DNA of 39,832 nt from Prochlorococcus sp. AG-347-K22 (lineage in GTDB: Bacteria > Cyanobacteriota > Cyanobacteriia > PCC-6307 > Cyanobiaceae). How positions within the stretch are numbered: position 1 is the first letter of the stretch; the number at the start of each line of letters is the position of its first letter. This document shows positions 31,116-39,832 of this stretch, piece after piece. The position numbers and the translations under genes are program-made. The notes beneath the pieces are model-generated. The model searched no databases. It was given only the letters and a program-made list of their open reading frames with translations, and was not told the DNA's origin. The DNA lies in contig QCCJ01000005.1 of the NCBI GenBank assembly GCA_003281285.1, positions 1 through 39,832 of the forward strand, in the 5' to 3' direction.

Positions 31116-32187
31116 ACCAGTTCTTTACGACTTCGTCTGACCAGCAGCCATTAATCGAGTGAAAACCATTATGACCTCCTTTTTCAGTTATAAAAATAGT
31201 AAATTTATCAATAAGTTCTTTTCTTAAATTTAAAGTATCCTTATATGGAACCCAAGGATCATCCTTGGCATGAATAAAAAGCATTTTAGGTAATTTTTTT
31301 ATTGAGTTTTGGACTCTAAATATTGGAGAAGCTTTAACATAATAATCTTCTAAAGAATTAAATCCCCAATTAGGAGCTGTAAATTTCTGATCAAATTCCC
31401 TTATACTTTTTAAACTTCTAATTTTTTTTCTTAATTTCTCGTTATCAAGAAGTTTTCCTTCATCATTAAATCCCTCCCATAACTGATTTTTTAAGCGGTG
31501 AAGTAACCATTTTTGGTAGATATAATTTCTAGATTTTTCAATACATTGACTGCATGATGATAAATCTAAAGGGCTACTCACGCAGGCTAAGCCATCTAAA
31601 AGTTTTTCTCCTTTGCTTTCATCATAATCTAAGCAGGCATTTAAAAGAATTGTTCCCCCTAAAGATAATCCAACTCCGTAAATTGGAAGATTATTCATCT
31701 TAATGAGATCTTTAAACTCTAAATTAATCAATTTTTTAAAATAATTAATTGCTGAAATAACATCACTGGAGCATCTAGCACAATAATTTCCTTTAGCCAA
31801 ATATCTTGCTGACCCAGATCCTCTTAGATTTAATTTAAGAACTCCAAAACCATTATTTGCTAATTTCCTAGAGATTCTTCTTAAACCAAACCGTTTAGTT
31901 GAGCCCCCTAACCCATGAGTGACAATGACAAAGCCTTTTAAGGAAATGAGGTTTTCAGGCAATTCTAAAAATCCCAGAAGATAATCACTTTCAAATTTTT
32001 CAGAAAGAATTTTATTAATCGGAAAGAATATTTTTTTATTTTTTATTGATTTACCAAAATCAATAACAAAAGTATCTCTCAAAGTTTGTAAGTCGCCACC
32101 TATCCAAGGTAAGACTTCTCGAAATGGCTTATTTTTTAAGTAATCTGAAAAACTTGAAGATTTACTATTATTTCTCTCCAACTCCAA
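31102..32187 (-). CDS. YheT-like alpha/beta-hydrolase
   Basis: 361 residues from ATG 32187. The fold is that of COG0429 hydrolases: oxyanion segment VTHGLGGSTKRFGLRRIS, nucleophile Ser in GVGLSLGGTILLNA, acid HAKDDPWVP and catalytic His in EKGGHNGF. Substrate is unknown; E. coli YheT-type enzymes are uncharacterised carboxylesterase-like proteins. Its start lies 20 bases inside the end of pntB on the same strand, so it is probably co-transcribed with the pnt genes. Confidence 0.88.
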   Translation of the reverse strand: MELERNNSKSSSFSDYLKNKPFREVLPWIGGDLQTLRDTFVIDFGKSIKNKKIFFPINKILSEKFESDYLLGFLELPENLISLKGFVIVTHGLGGSTKRFGLRRISRKLANNGFGVLKLNLRGSGSARYLAKGNYCARCSSDVISAINYFKKLINLEFKDLIKMNNLPIYGVGLSLGGTILLNACLDYDESKGEKLLDGLACVSSPLDLSSCSQCIEKSRNYIYQKWLLHRLKNQLWEGFNDEGKLLDNEKLRKKIRSLKSIREFDQKFTAPNWGFNSLEDYYVKASPIFRVQNSIKKLPKMLFIHAKDDPWVPYKDTLNLRKELIDKFTIFITEKGGHNGFHSINGCWSDEVVKNWFTSI

Positions 32188-33607
32188 GATCCTTTAATTC
32201 TCCAATCAAATCATTTAGTACCTTTTTTGCATCACCGAAGACCATAGAAGTATTTGGCAGATCAAATAAATCATTTTTTATCCCAGAGTAACCTGCACTC
32301 ATACCTCGTTTAATTACAAATACCGTTCTTGCTTCCTGCACATCAAGAACTGGCATGCCATATAAAGGAGAAGAGCTGTCATTTTTAGCTTGAGGATTAA
32401 CCACATCATTGGCTCCTAAAACTAAAACAACATCCGTTGCTGGAAAATCAGGATTTACAACGTCCATCTCTTTAAGTTGTTCGTAAGGAACATCTGCTTC
32501 TGCCAAAAGTACATTCATATGTCCAGGCATCCGCCCCGCTACAGGATGTATTGCGTAAACAACTTCAATACCATTTTGCTCTAGTTTTTTTGTCACTTCC
32601 CTTAAAGTATGTTGGGCTTGAGCTACTGCTAGACCATAACCAGGAACAATTATTACCTTGTTAGCTGCCTCTAAAGTCAATGCACATTCTTCAACACTGC
32701 AAGAAGTTATATTTGTATATTCTCCTGAACCAGAAGAGGCTGTACTTTGTGCAGATAAAGATCCTCCAAAAAGAACTGATACCAATGATCTATTCATACC
32801 CTTGCACATTACTTGAGTAAGTATTAAACCTGCCGCTCCAACCATTGCGCCTGCCACTATCAAAAGCTGACTATCTACAACGAAACCTGCTGCTGCTGCT
32901 GCAATCCCTGAATAGCTATTTAACAAAGATATAACGACTGGCATATCAGCTCCACCAATTGGCAAAGTAACTCCAATACCTAATAGAGAAGAAACTATAA
33001 CTAAAAGCCAAATAGAACTTGAATTGCCGTTTATCAAATCAAAAAAGGCTATAAAGGAAGCAACTGCAAAAACAATATTTACAAAATGTCTAACTTTGCT
33101 CTGAGTCCATCCTGGAGTTGACAACCAACCCTGTAACTTTGCCATTGCCACAATTGAACCTGTGAAAGTTATGGCCCCAACAAATATAGAAACAGATATT
33201 GAAACTTCGTTAATCAGTGACTTAAAGAAATCAAGATTTTCTACACTATTAGAAATTGGGAAAATAGCTACTCCTAAGGCCACCAAAAGTGATGACATTC
33301 CTCCACAACCATTGAACAATGCCACAGTTTCAGGCATGGAGGTCATAGGTACTTTTTTTGCAAGAATTGCTCCGAATAAACTACCTATTATTGATCCAAT
33401 TATTATCCAAATCCAAGACTGAATAGCAATTCCAGAAGTGCCTAAATAATAAGAAAGTAATCCTACTACTGATAGCGACATTGCAAATGCAGCTAATCTA
33501 TTGGCATCCCTTGCTGATTTTACTTTTGACAATCCTTTTATTCCCAAAGCTAGTAAAAGTACTGCTAGAAGGTCAATAACGAATTTAATGATTACAGGTA
33601 GATTCAT
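32168..33607 (-). CDS. pntB: NAD(P) transhydrogenase subunit beta
   Basis: 479 residues from ATG 33607. PntB holds most of the proton channel and the NADP-binding domain III of the membrane transhydrogenase that makes NADPH from NADH using the proton gradient. About 9 membrane helices precede a soluble end with GYGLAVAQAQHTLREV, HPVAGRMPGHMNVLLAEAD, VLVLGANDVVNPQAK and VIKRGMSAGYSG. It is last of the pntA1-pntA2-pntB set, 8 bases after the second. The alpha/beta hydrolase gene overlaps its 3' end. Confidence 0.96.
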   Translation of the reverse strand: MNLPVIIKFVIDLLAVLLLALGIKGLSKVKSARDANRLAAFAMSLSVVGLLSYYLGTSGIAIQSWIWIIIGSIIGSLFGAILAKKVPMTSMPETVALFNGCGGMSSLLVALGVAIFPISNSVENLDFFKSLINEVSISVSIFVGAITFTGSIVAMAKLQGWLSTPGWTQSKVRHFVNIVFAVASFIAFFDLINGNSSSIWLLVIVSSLLGIGVTLPIGGADMPVVISLLNSYSGIAAAAAGFVVDSQLLIVAGAMVGAAGLILTQVMCKGMNRSLVSVLFGGSLSAQSTASSGSGEYTNITSCSVEECALTLEAANKVIIVPGYGLAVAQAQHTLREVTKKLEQNGIEVVYAIHPVAGRMPGHMNVLLAEADVPYEQLKEMDVVNPDFPATDVVLVLGANDVVNPQAKNDSSSPLYGMPVLDVQEARTVFVIKRGMSAGYSGIKNDLFDLPNTSMVFGDAKKVLNDLIGELKDLGVGEK

Positions 33608-33615
33608 TTTAAAAA

Positions 33616-33909
33616 TTACTTCTTATTTGATGGTTTACGACTAAACATCGCGAGCATTCGATCAGTTACAAAGAAACCGCCTACAACGTTGAAAAGAGCA
33701 AATCCAAGAGAAACTGAACCAATGATTAAAAGTGGGACGTTAGCTTCTGCTTTTACAATTAAAGTCAAGGCTGCAAGCATTGTTATTCCCGAAATTGCAT
33801 TTGCTCCACTCATTAGAGGTGTGTGAAGAGTAGGAGGAACTTTTCCAATTAACTCGAGGCCTAATAAACTACCAAGTAAAAGAACCCAAAGAAGACTTAT
33901 AAAAGACAT
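33616..33909 (-). CDS. pntA2: NAD(P) transhydrogenase alpha subunit, membrane part
   Basis: 97 residues from ATG 33909, with three membrane helices. It corresponds to the C-terminal membrane domain of E. coli PntA. Cyanobacteria carry the alpha subunit as two proteins, and this is the second. Features are LLGLELIGKVPPTLHTPLMS and SGITMLAALTLIVKAEANVP. It is sandwiched between pntA1 (12 bases upstream) and pntB (8 bases downstream). Confidence 0.93.
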   Translation of the reverse strand: MSFISLLWVLLLGSLLGLELIGKVPPTLHTPLMSGANAISGITMLAALTLIVKAEANVPLLIIGSVSLGFALFNVVGGFFVTDRMLAMFSRKPSNKK

Positions 33910-33921
33910 AATTTTAAAACC

Positions 33922-35052
33922 TCAATTTTCAAAAACTTTATTTTGAAGAACAACTCCTTCATCGCTTAATAAACATCCAGAAATGAGTTCATCCTTTTTA
34001 TCTAATTTAATTAGACCATCTTTTATAAATGGTGTAATCAAAGATGTTAAGTTCTTAGCATAAAGTGAACTTGCATCATAAGGAACTGAAGAGGGTAATT
34101 CCCCCGCTCCTATAAGTTTTACCCCATCTTTGATAATAGTTTCATTTGATTTTGTTCCTTCGCAGTTCCCCCCCTGAGAAACTGCTAAATCAATAACTAC
34201 TGCTCCAGGCCTCATTTTTTTAATCATGGGTGAGTCTATTAAAACAGGGGCCTTTTTACCTAGAACTTGCGCAGTACATATAGCAACATCAGCTTCAGAT
34301 AAATATTTAGTTAAAGTTGCCTTCTGTTTTGAGAGGAATTCGGGTGTTACAGCTTTTGCATAACCTCCTGCCTCTCCTGGCTTTTCCTCAACTTCAGGAA
34401 GTTCTATAAATCTTGCTCCGAGGGACTCCACTTGCTCTTTAACAGCAGGTCTAATATCAGATACAAATACTATTGCTCCAAGTCTTTTTGCTGTCGCAAC
34501 TGCCTGTAATCCTGCAACGCCTCCACCAAGAACCACTACTTTGGCAGGTTGGACTGTCCCTGCTGCAGTCATAAGCATTGGGAAATATCTATCTAACTCA
34601 CTTGCAGCCAAAAGAACTGCTTTATATCCAGCAATATTGGCCTGTGAAGAAAGAACATCAGAAGATTGAGCTCTACTAATCCTGGGAAGCAACTCTAGTG
34701 ATAAAGCTGAAATCTTATTACTATTTATAATCCTAAGAAGCTCCTTATTACCATATGGGTTAAGAAGACCAAGAATAACAGCGCCTTTCTTTAACTTAGT
34801 TAAATTATCCTCTGATGGAGTTTGAACACAAAAAATTAAGTCAGCTTCACCCCAAATTTTTTGATCTGAGTTGTTTATTATTGTTCCGCCCGATTCTTCA
34901 TATGATAAGTCACTAAATCCTGATAATTTTCCTGCTGAACTTTCAATATAAACATCACATCCAAGCCTTTTTAATTTCTTTACCGCTTCTGGTGTAGCTG
35001 AAACTCTCCTTTCACCAGAGCTTGTTTCGGAAGGAATAAGTATCTTTGTCAA
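33922..35052 (-). CDS. pntA1: NAD(P) transhydrogenase alpha subunit, NAD-binding part
   Basis: 376 residues from ATG 35052, the soluble domain I that binds NAD(H), related to alanine dehydrogenase. Family features are the start KILIPSETSSGERRVSATPE, the RLSLELLPR-like SLELLPRISRAQSSD, the Rossmann motif KVVVLGGGVAGLQAVATAKR, and MRPGAVVIDLAVSQGGNCEG. It is first of three pnt genes, with its promoter in the 127-base divergent region before the gene at 35180. Confidence 0.95.
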   Translation of the reverse strand: MTKILIPSETSSGERRVSATPEAVKKLKRLGCDVYIESSAGKLSGFSDLSYEESGGTIINNSDQKIWGEADLIFCVQTPSEDNLTKLKKGAVILGLLNPYGNKELLRIINSNKISALSLELLPRISRAQSSDVLSSQANIAGYKAVLLAASELDRYFPMLMTAAGTVQPAKVVVLGGGVAGLQAVATAKRLGAIVFVSDIRPAVKEQVESLGARFIELPEVEEKPGEAGGYAKAVTPEFLSKQKATLTKYLSEADVAICTAQVLGKKAPVLIDSPMIKKMRPGAVVIDLAVSQGGNCEGTKSNETIIKDGVKLIGAGELPSSVPYDASSLYAKNLTSLITPFIKDGLIKLDKKDELISGCLLSDEGVVLQNKVFEN

Positions 35053-35179
35053 TTTATTTATTTTTTTAACATACTAAATATAAATTGAAGAAAGTCAAAA
35101 GTCTTGGATTTTTGTTAAAAATATATTTTCTTTTCTGTAAAAAATAGCTATCTAGAATATATAAGTACTAAATAATCCA

Positions 35180-35758
35180 ATGAGTATAAAAGCAATTGAA
35201 TGTCCTGATGGAGTATGTCACAGTCATCATGGCGGTCATGCCGTTCCAAGGCAAGCTATGCAGAAAAATCTAGAAAAGCATGGTAAAGACTGGTGCGAGA
35301 AATTAGCAGAGAGAATTTATGAAATGTCAGTTGATACCTATTCACAGACAGTCATGCCCAGTCTCCACTCGGCAGGTTGGCAAAGAAGACACTTAGATTG
35401 GGAATTTAAACTAGCAGAAAATGATTCTGAACCTGATGAAGCTCTTGTTGAAGGAATTATTAATGCCACAGAAAGCTTTCTAAGGAGTAGTGAGGTTCAT
35501 CGATTATTTATTCAAGAATTAGTTCAGGGCACATTCGAGGAAGCAAATGATAAAAAAATAATTTCTAAAGCAATAAAATCTATCATTGAAGAAGAAATTG
35601 TTAGTTCACTAAGAGAAAAGAAAGAAACTCTTTTAAAGAAAATATCGGCAAAATTAATATCAGAAGAAAAAGTTAGTGAGGAACTTGCAATAAATTCAGC
35701 TAAAGAGGGTTTTGAGGAAGTTGAAAGGCTACTTGCAAATCACAGCGAGGCAGTCTAA
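35180..35758 (+). CDS. Hypothetical protein with His-rich N-terminus
   Basis: 192 residues from ATG 35180, soluble and mostly helical. The first 25 residues include CPDGVCHSHHGGH, with two Cys and four His, which could bind a metal such as zinc, copper or nickel. The rest is Glu/Lys-rich with long helices (RRHLDWEFKLAENDSEPDEA, IIEEEIVSSLREKKETLLKK). I recognise no named family, though similar proteins occur in marine cyanobacteria. It is divergent from pntA1 with 127 bases between. A metal role is inference from the motif only. Confidence 0.7.
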   Translation: MSIKAIECPDGVCHSHHGGHAVPRQAMQKNLEKHGKDWCEKLAERIYEMSVDTYSQTVMPSLHSAGWQRRHLDWEFKLAENDSEPDEALVEGIINATESFLRSSEVHRLFIQELVQGTFEEANDKKIISKAIKSIIEEEIVSSLREKKETLLKKISAKLISEEKVSEELAINSAKEGFEEVERLLANHSEAV

Positions 35759-35912
35759 CTCTATTTCTTTATATTTTCTTTATAATTACTTCAAAAATTG
35801 GTTCAAATATAAATTAAAGATTAAATTATTGTTTGGAAGTACAAAGTTGTAACTTATTAGACAATATATAGGTTGTCTGATGTGTTTATCTATATACAAC
35901 TTTTATGTTTCA

Positions 35913-36137
35913 ATGGACAATTTCATTAGAAAAAGGATCGATATAGCGACCTGTTGGGCTACCAACAGAATTTCTGCAATGGACACTTTAGAAAGGTATG
36001 AAGACAGTTATGCAATCGCAGAAGAATTTAGAGAGTGGATACTACATATTGGAGAAAAGAACGAAAATTTAAAAGATTCTGTTTTAAACTTCCCAAAGGA
36101 ATTAAAAAAATTATTAGACCAAAAAGTCAACGATTGA
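35913..36137 (+). CDS. Small hypothetical helical protein
   Basis: 74 residues from ATG 35913 (MDNFIRKRIDIATCWATNRI). An in-frame ATG at 35880 adds eleven residues of hydrophobic lead that look like leader DNA, so I start later. The chain is amphipathic and helical, with a run of Glu residues (AIAEEFREWILHIGEKNENL). No domain or motif is recognised. It lies between the His-rich protein gene and the thioredoxin reductase gene. Confidence 0.5.
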   Translation: MDNFIRKRIDIATCWATNRISAMDTLERYEDSYAIAEEFREWILHIGEKNENLKDSVLNFPKELKKLLDQKVND

Positions 36138-36216
36138 GTCATAAATCTATCGAGTGAAATCCGCCCTACATTATTCGGGTTTGTTTATTATTATTAGAAG
36201 TGAAATTAGCAAATAA

Positions 36217-37593
36217 ATGGCAAATAACGAGAAGATTTCAAACGTAGAAAATGTTGCAATTATAGGCTCGGGACCTGCGGGTTATACAGCTGCTATATAT
36301 GCAGCAAGAGCAAATCTTCAACCTCTGCTCGTAACAGGATTTAATTCTGGAGGAATTCCTGGTGGTCAATTAATGACTACAACATTTGTTGAAAATTATC
36401 CAGGTTTCCCAGATGGAGTACTAGGTCCTGAATTAATGGATTTAATGAAAGCTCAAGCAGAAAGATGGGGTACTAATCTATACGAAAGTGATGTTGTCTC
36501 AATAAATACTGATTCACATCCCTTTGAATTAAAAACTTTAGAAGGGACTATAAAAGCAAACGCAATTATTATTGCAACTGGAGCAAGTGCAAACAGACTA
36601 GGCGTTATAAATGAAGATAAATTTTGGAGTAAAGGAATAAGTGCTTGTGCAATATGTGATGGAGCTACCCCACAATTTAGGGATGAAGAATTAGCTGTTA
36701 TTGGAGGAGGAGACTCTGCATGTGAAGAAGCTGCATACCTCACAAAGTATGGCAGCAAAGTGCATCTGATTGTTAGATCAGAAAAATTAAGGGCCAGTGC
36801 AGCAATGGTTGATAGAGTAAAAGCTAATCCAAAGATAGAAATCCATTGGAACACAAAAGTTGATAAAGCTGATGGTTCTGAATGGCTTGAGAGAATAGAA
36901 ACTATTCACTCTCAAGAAGGTCAAGGGGAAATTAATATAAAGGGTCTTTTTTACGCCATAGGACACACGCCAAATACGAAGTTCTTAGAAAACAAAATTG
37001 ATTTAGATAATAAAGGATATATTGCTTGCAAATCAGGAAGACCAGAGACATCTATTGAAGGCATTTTCGCTGCAGGTGACGTTGTTGATTCAGAATGGAG
37101 ACAAGGAGTTACTGCCGCAGGAACAGGCTGCATGGCAGCATTAGCCACTGAAAGGTGGCTAGCCGAGAAGAACTTAGCAAAAACTATAGTCAGAGAAACA
37201 CCGGAACCAGAAAAAAAACTTAATTCATCAGATTTCAATGAAGAAGAGGTTAATGAAGACACCTTCGATTCAAACTCTGAATGGCAAAAAGGCAGCTATG
37301 CATTAAGAAAGCTTTATCACGAGAGTAAAAAACCTCTCTTAGTTATTTTTAGCTCCCCAAGCTGCGGCCCATGTCATGTCCTGAAACCTCAATTAAAAAG
37401 GGTAATTAAGGAACTTGATGGTGCAGTGCTCGGCGTTGAAATAGATATTGATAAAGATCAAGATATTGCAAAACAAGCTGGTATAAATGGCACCCCAACA
37501 GTTCAACTCTTTAAAGAAAAGCTATTAAAAAAACAATGGCAAGGCGTCAAACAAAGAAGTGAGTTTAAAGAAGCTATAAAAAATATTCTCTAA
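36217..37593 (+). CDS. trxB: NADPH-thioredoxin reductase fused to thioredoxin (NTRC)
   Basis: 458 residues from ATG 36217. The N-terminal 320 residues are a thioredoxin reductase with FAD motif IIGSGPAGYTAAIYAARANL, redox centre Cys144-x2-Cys147 (CAICDG) and FAD/NADPH motifs. A linker rich in Glu and Ser leads to a thioredoxin domain with Cys383-Gly-Pro-Cys386. In cyanobacteria such fusions pass electrons from NADPH to 2-Cys peroxiredoxins and thylakoid targets. It stands alone on the plus strand and converges on infA, ending 8 bases before it. Confidence 0.94.
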   Translation: MANNEKISNVENVAIIGSGPAGYTAAIYAARANLQPLLVTGFNSGGIPGGQLMTTTFVENYPGFPDGVLGPELMDLMKAQAERWGTNLYESDVVSINTDSHPFELKTLEGTIKANAIIIATGASANRLGVINEDKFWSKGISACAICDGATPQFRDEELAVIGGGDSACEEAAYLTKYGSKVHLIVRSEKLRASAAMVDRVKANPKIEIHWNTKVDKADGSEWLERIETIHSQEGQGEINIKGLFYAIGHTPNTKFLENKIDLDNKGYIACKSGRPETSIEGIFAAGDVVDSEWRQGVTAAGTGCMAALATERWLAEKNLAKTIVRETPEPEKKLNSSDFNEEEVNEDTFDSNSEWQKGSYALRKLYHESKKPLLVIFSSPSCGPCHVLKPQLKRVIKELDGAVLGVEIDIDKDQDIAKQAGINGTPTVQLFKEKLLKKQWQGVKQRSEFKEAIKNIL

Positions 37594-37601
37594 AGAAACT
37601 T

Positions 37602-37868
37602 TTACTTATTATTCCTTTTAGGATTATTTTTATTAGTTGTAGGTCTAGCATTCCCTGCGTTTCTTTCTCTGTAAGTTATCCTCCCTCTAGAAAGATCATA
37701 AGGGCTTATCTCAACTAAAACTTTATCTCCAGCCAATAATTTAATTCTAAATTTAGTCAATTTACCTGCGGCTCTGCATAAACATTGATGTCCTTCAGGT
37801 TGTTCTAAGGTAACCAAATAAAATCCATTTCCCTGCTCTTTTTCTATTACACCTGAAGTTTCAATCAT
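37602..37868 (-). CDS. infA: Translation initiation factor IF-1
   Basis: 88 residues from ATG 37868, an OB-fold protein that occupies the ribosomal A site during initiation. The segment IETSGVIEKEQGNGFYLVTL, then CRAAGKLTKFRIKLLAGDKV, and SPYDLSRGRITYRER are typical. The tail NARPTTNKNNPKRNNK is a basic extension frequent in cyanobacterial IF-1. It is convergent with the thioredoxin reductase gene. Confidence 0.93.
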   Translation of the reverse strand: MIETSGVIEKEQGNGFYLVTLEQPEGHQCLCRAAGKLTKFRIKLLAGDKVLVEISPYDLSRGRITYRERNAGNARPTTNKNNPKRNNK

Positions 37869-37960
37869 TAATTAATCTTTTACTAGATTCATATTATCAG
37901 AAAAAGATTGGCCAAAATTGATTTAAGAAAAATTACATATGTAAAAATATGAAATTCAAT

Positions 37961-38173
37961 TCAAATTGAAAATTTGATTTCATTAATTATTTGAAGTTGA
38001 CCATAGTAAAAGTTTGCTTTCGCAATTTTTTCAGAATCTTCTAATTGATCAAAAAAAATAAACCCAAGGTTTTCCCATAATGAAGAACCGCAGACATTAT
38101 TCAATTCATTTTTTGCTTCTTTTGCAAAATTTTCTAGTTTTCGTTCAAGATTTTTAGATTTAGAAACAGACAT
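37961..38173 (-). CDS. Small hypothetical protein
   Basis: 70 residues from ATG 38173. The N-terminal half is a Lys/Glu-rich helix (LERKLENFAKEAKNELNN); the C-terminal half is mixed, with FIFFDQLEDSEKIAKANFYY. It has one cysteine and no membrane segment. I do not recognise a family. It lies between infA and the Ycf39-like gene on the same strand with gaps of 92 and 54 bases. Confidence 0.55.
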   Translation of the reverse strand: MSVSKSKNLERKLENFAKEAKNELNNVCGSSLWENLGFIFFDQLEDSEKIAKANFYYGQLQIINEIKFSI

Positions 38174-38227
38174 AATAAATGTTATGTATATAGTACAAAT
38201 ATACTATCAAACTCTAAAATTGCAACC

Positions 38228-39190
38228 TTAGAAAGGTAATCTCTTTTTTTCTTCAATATTTAAATCTGCTTCCATTTCCCTTAATCTTTTTAGTATTTGT
38301 TGATAGTACTCCTTTATATAACTCTCTAATGATGTCATATCTTCTTTTTTAAGTTCCAATATTTCATAAGTTTTGCTCATGTCAGCATCTAATGATTCGC
38401 CACTACTAGTAACCTCAGCAAAAGCCAATCTTTCAGCAACATTTAAAGAATCTTGGAAAAAGGAAACTACTTTTTGAGTGGCACTAATTAGGAAGGGGGA
38501 AACTCTAAAAATTTTCGCTTTTTTTTCACTAAATTTTTCACATAAAGATATAATTTCGTTCGAATCCCATGCTTTGGGGCCAACTAATGGCAATGTTGTT
38601 CTGTGAGTTTTTGGATTATTTAGTGCTGCCACAACAACTTTCGCCATATCTTGAGTATTCATATAAGCAATTTTAGTTGGATTCCCACTCATCCATACTG
38701 CTTGACTATCCAAAATTGGGATAGCAAATTGACCAATGACTCCTTGCATAAAAGCTGCACACTTGAAAATTGTATAGTCTAAATCAGATTTCTCAAGAAG
38801 TTTTTCAGTGCAAAATTTAATTTCCATCAAAGGAACATTTCTAAACTTTTCTGTTAAAAGAATAGAGAGGAATATTACTCTTTTTACATTTAAAGATTCA
38901 CAAGCATTGAATAAGTTGAGTTTTCCATCCCAATCTGTTTCGTAAATACTTTTAGGATCATCTGGCCTACTTGTCGCTGCATCAATAACTACTTCAATTT
39001 CTTGCAATGCATATTCAATATCAGAAGAATTTAATAAATTACCTTTTGTTAGTTCACAACCCCATTCTTGTAGAAAGGAAGCTTTTCTTGGGTTTCTTAC
39101 AAAGCATCTCACTTCATGTCCGTCTTCTATAGCTTGCTTTGCTATTTGTCTTCCTAGCGTACCCGTTGCTCCTACTAAAAGAATCTTCAT
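38228..39190 (-). CDS. ycf39: Ycf39-like NAD(P)-binding protein
   Basis: 320 residues from ATG 39190. The atypical short-chain dehydrogenase fold is shown by LLVGATGTLGRQIAKQAIED at residues 4-23, and by the RNPRKASFL and WGCELTKGNLLN that follow. Ycf39/HCF244 proteins help assemble photosystem II, working with high-light-inducible proteins at the D1 precursor stage. There is no catalytic Tyr-x3-Lys pair that I can recognise. The neighbour petM, 57 bases upstream on the same strand, also serves photosynthesis. Confidence 0.85.
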   Translation of the reverse strand: MKILLVGATGTLGRQIAKQAIEDGHEVRCFVRNPRKASFLQEWGCELTKGNLLNSSDIEYALQEIEVVIDAATSRPDDPKSIYETDWDGKLNLFNACESLNVKRVIFLSILLTEKFRNVPLMEIKFCTEKLLEKSDLDYTIFKCAAFMQGVIGQFAIPILDSQAVWMSGNPTKIAYMNTQDMAKVVVAALNNPKTHRTTLPLVGPKAWDSNEIISLCEKFSEKKAKIFRVSPFLISATQKVVSFFQDSLNVAERLAFAEVTSSGESLDADMSKTYEILELKKEDMTSLESYIKEYYQQILKRLREMEADLNIEEKKRLPF

Positions 39191-39247
39191 ATTTAAGATT
39201 TACTTAACTTTTAGACCATAACTCAAAATGTGATGTATTCGTGAGAA

Positions 39248-39346
39248 TTATTCTCCCTGAAACTTCAATAATAAAGCGCCACCAACCAATCCTATTGGTA
39301 TCAGTATCCAAAAAACTGCTGCAATACTAAAAATTTCTTTAGCCAT
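39248..39346 (-). CDS. petM: Cytochrome b6f complex subunit VII (PetM)
   Basis: 32 residues from ATG 39346. One transmembrane helix ([19 protein letters not shown]) with a short start MAKE and end LLLKFQGE matches PetM, a tiny subunit of the cytochrome b6f complex in the thylakoid membrane. It was missed by simple ORF length limits. It lies just upstream of the Ycf39-like gene on the same strand. Confidence 0.9.
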   Translation of the reverse strand: MAKEIFSIAAVFWILIPIGLVGGALLLKFQGE

Positions 39347-39440
39347 AGTAAAATTTAATGATTACTATAATTTACATTCAATATACATTTATTTGTTAAA
39401 AAAGTAGATAATGCAAATATCTTGAAAATTTTTAAAGTAT

Positions 39441-39832
39441 ATGAATAATAATTTTAAAGAAAATATAAACTTTCCAAATTACTGGAATTGGAATGGTTTT
39501 AAAATTTGCTGGAGTGTTTCAGGCGAAGATAATGAAATTCCAATTATCTTTCTCCATGGATTTGGAGCTAGTCGAAAACATTGGAGAAACAATTTAGAGT
39601 ATTTTGCAAAAAAAAATTGTGCCTCTTATTCTTTGGACTTAATAGGGTTTGGGGATTCAGATCAACCTGGGATTAGACAAATTGGGAAATTGAATAATGA
39701 GATTTGGTGTAATCAAGTGAAAGACTTTATTGCGCAGGTGATAAGACCAAAGAATTCTAGAAAAGTAATTCTTATTGGCAATTCCCTTGGATCACTAGTT
39801 GCTTTAACATGTGCAGTTTCATTAGAGAATCA
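39441..39832 (+). CDS. Alpha/beta-hydrolase, 3' part outside the window
   Basis: 130 codons from ATG 39441, open to the window edge. Motifs of the alpha/beta-hydrolase fold are in order: the oxyanion loop FLHGFGASRKHW near residue 37, SLDLIGFGDSDQP, and the nucleophile serine in LIGNSLGSLVAL at about residue 116. The catalytic His and acid should lie beyond the edge. The GFG-x-S-x-QP pattern is common in the cyanobacterial and plastid hydrolase set that includes pheophytinase-like enzymes, but the substrate is open. Confidence 0.85.
   Translation, partial: MNNNFKENINFPNYWNWNGFKICWSVSGEDNEIPIIFLHGFGASRKHWRNNLEYFAKKNCASYSLDLIGFGDSDQPGIRQIGKLNNEIWCNQVKDFIAQVIRPKNSRKVILIGNSLGSLVALTCAVSLEN

Noticed and set aside
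38561..38590. Sequence GTTCGAATCCC resembling a tRNA T-loop
   Set aside because: It lies within the ycf39-like coding frame and no acceptor or anticodon stem can be built around it. I see no tRNA in the window.
1..39832. Search by eye for CRISPR arrays, insertion sequences, transposases, integrases and attachment sites
   Set aside because: No spaced repeats, terminal inverted repeats or recombinase genes were seen. The nitrate block therefore has no visible mobility machinery of its own.
1..39832. GTA-N8-TAC matches in general
   Set aside because: In such AT-rich DNA about a dozen are expected by chance in 40 kb, so matches inside genes or without a plausible -10 spacing were not called.

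Overview
The window looks like a chromosome segment of a high-light-adapted Prochlorococcus that can assimilate nitrate. The evidence is strongly AT-rich DNA, very short intergenic gaps, many tiny open reading frames, several high-light-inducible (Hli) genes, a petM gene, a cyanobacterial NADPH-thioredoxin reductase fused to thioredoxin, and cyanobacterium-type nirA, narB and napA genes. I cannot name the strain from sequence alone.

Layout. From 0.2 to 5.7 kb lie small hypothetical genes, an NSS-family sodium symporter, the protein AMPylator selO and a DUF1651-like protein. From 5.9 to 17.3 kb is a compact nitrate block: nirA and a NirX-like gene, moaB, moaD-moaE, moaC-moeA, a nitrate-reductase-associated gene, napA-narB, then mobA-moaA. 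NapA imports nitrate and nitrite, NarB reduces nitrate to nitrite, and NirA reduces nitrite to ammonium with ferredoxin. The moa, moe and mob genes make the molybdopterin guanine dinucleotide that NarB needs. The block is a patchwork of short convergent and divergent units rather than one operon. No moeB or molybdate transporter is visible here.

From 17.3 to 19.9 kb is a regulatory and small-protein zone. Its highlight is a leader with the folding pattern of the glutamine-II (downstream-peptide) riboswitch, preceded by an NtcA-type promoter and followed by a small membrane protein with a repeated TLWA-x-LG motif. A second NtcA-type promoter and a class I glutamine amidotransferase follow. From 19.9 to 21.3 kb are four Hli genes, one leftward and three rightward with a 59-residue partner. 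Their shared intergenic region carries an NtcA site, a triple 11-bp direct repeat and an HLR1-like element. From 21.4 to 22.7 kb are tiny, mostly membrane proteins.

From 22.7 kb onward the genes are housekeeping: ychF, an HlyD-type adaptor overlapping polA, cysS, dxr, a 2Fe-2S protein, a YheT-like hydrolase, the three-gene pnt transhydrogenase, thioredoxin reductase-thioredoxin, infA, a Ycf39-like protein, petM and a truncated alpha/beta hydrolase.

The unifying theme is nitrogen control. Perfect or near-perfect GTA-N8-TAC sites lie before napA, nirA, the riboswitch gene, an unassigned transcript and the leftward hli. GTA-N8-TAC is expected by chance roughly a dozen times in 40 kb of such AT-rich DNA, by my rough estimate. 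I therefore weight sites by position and by spacing to a -10 box.
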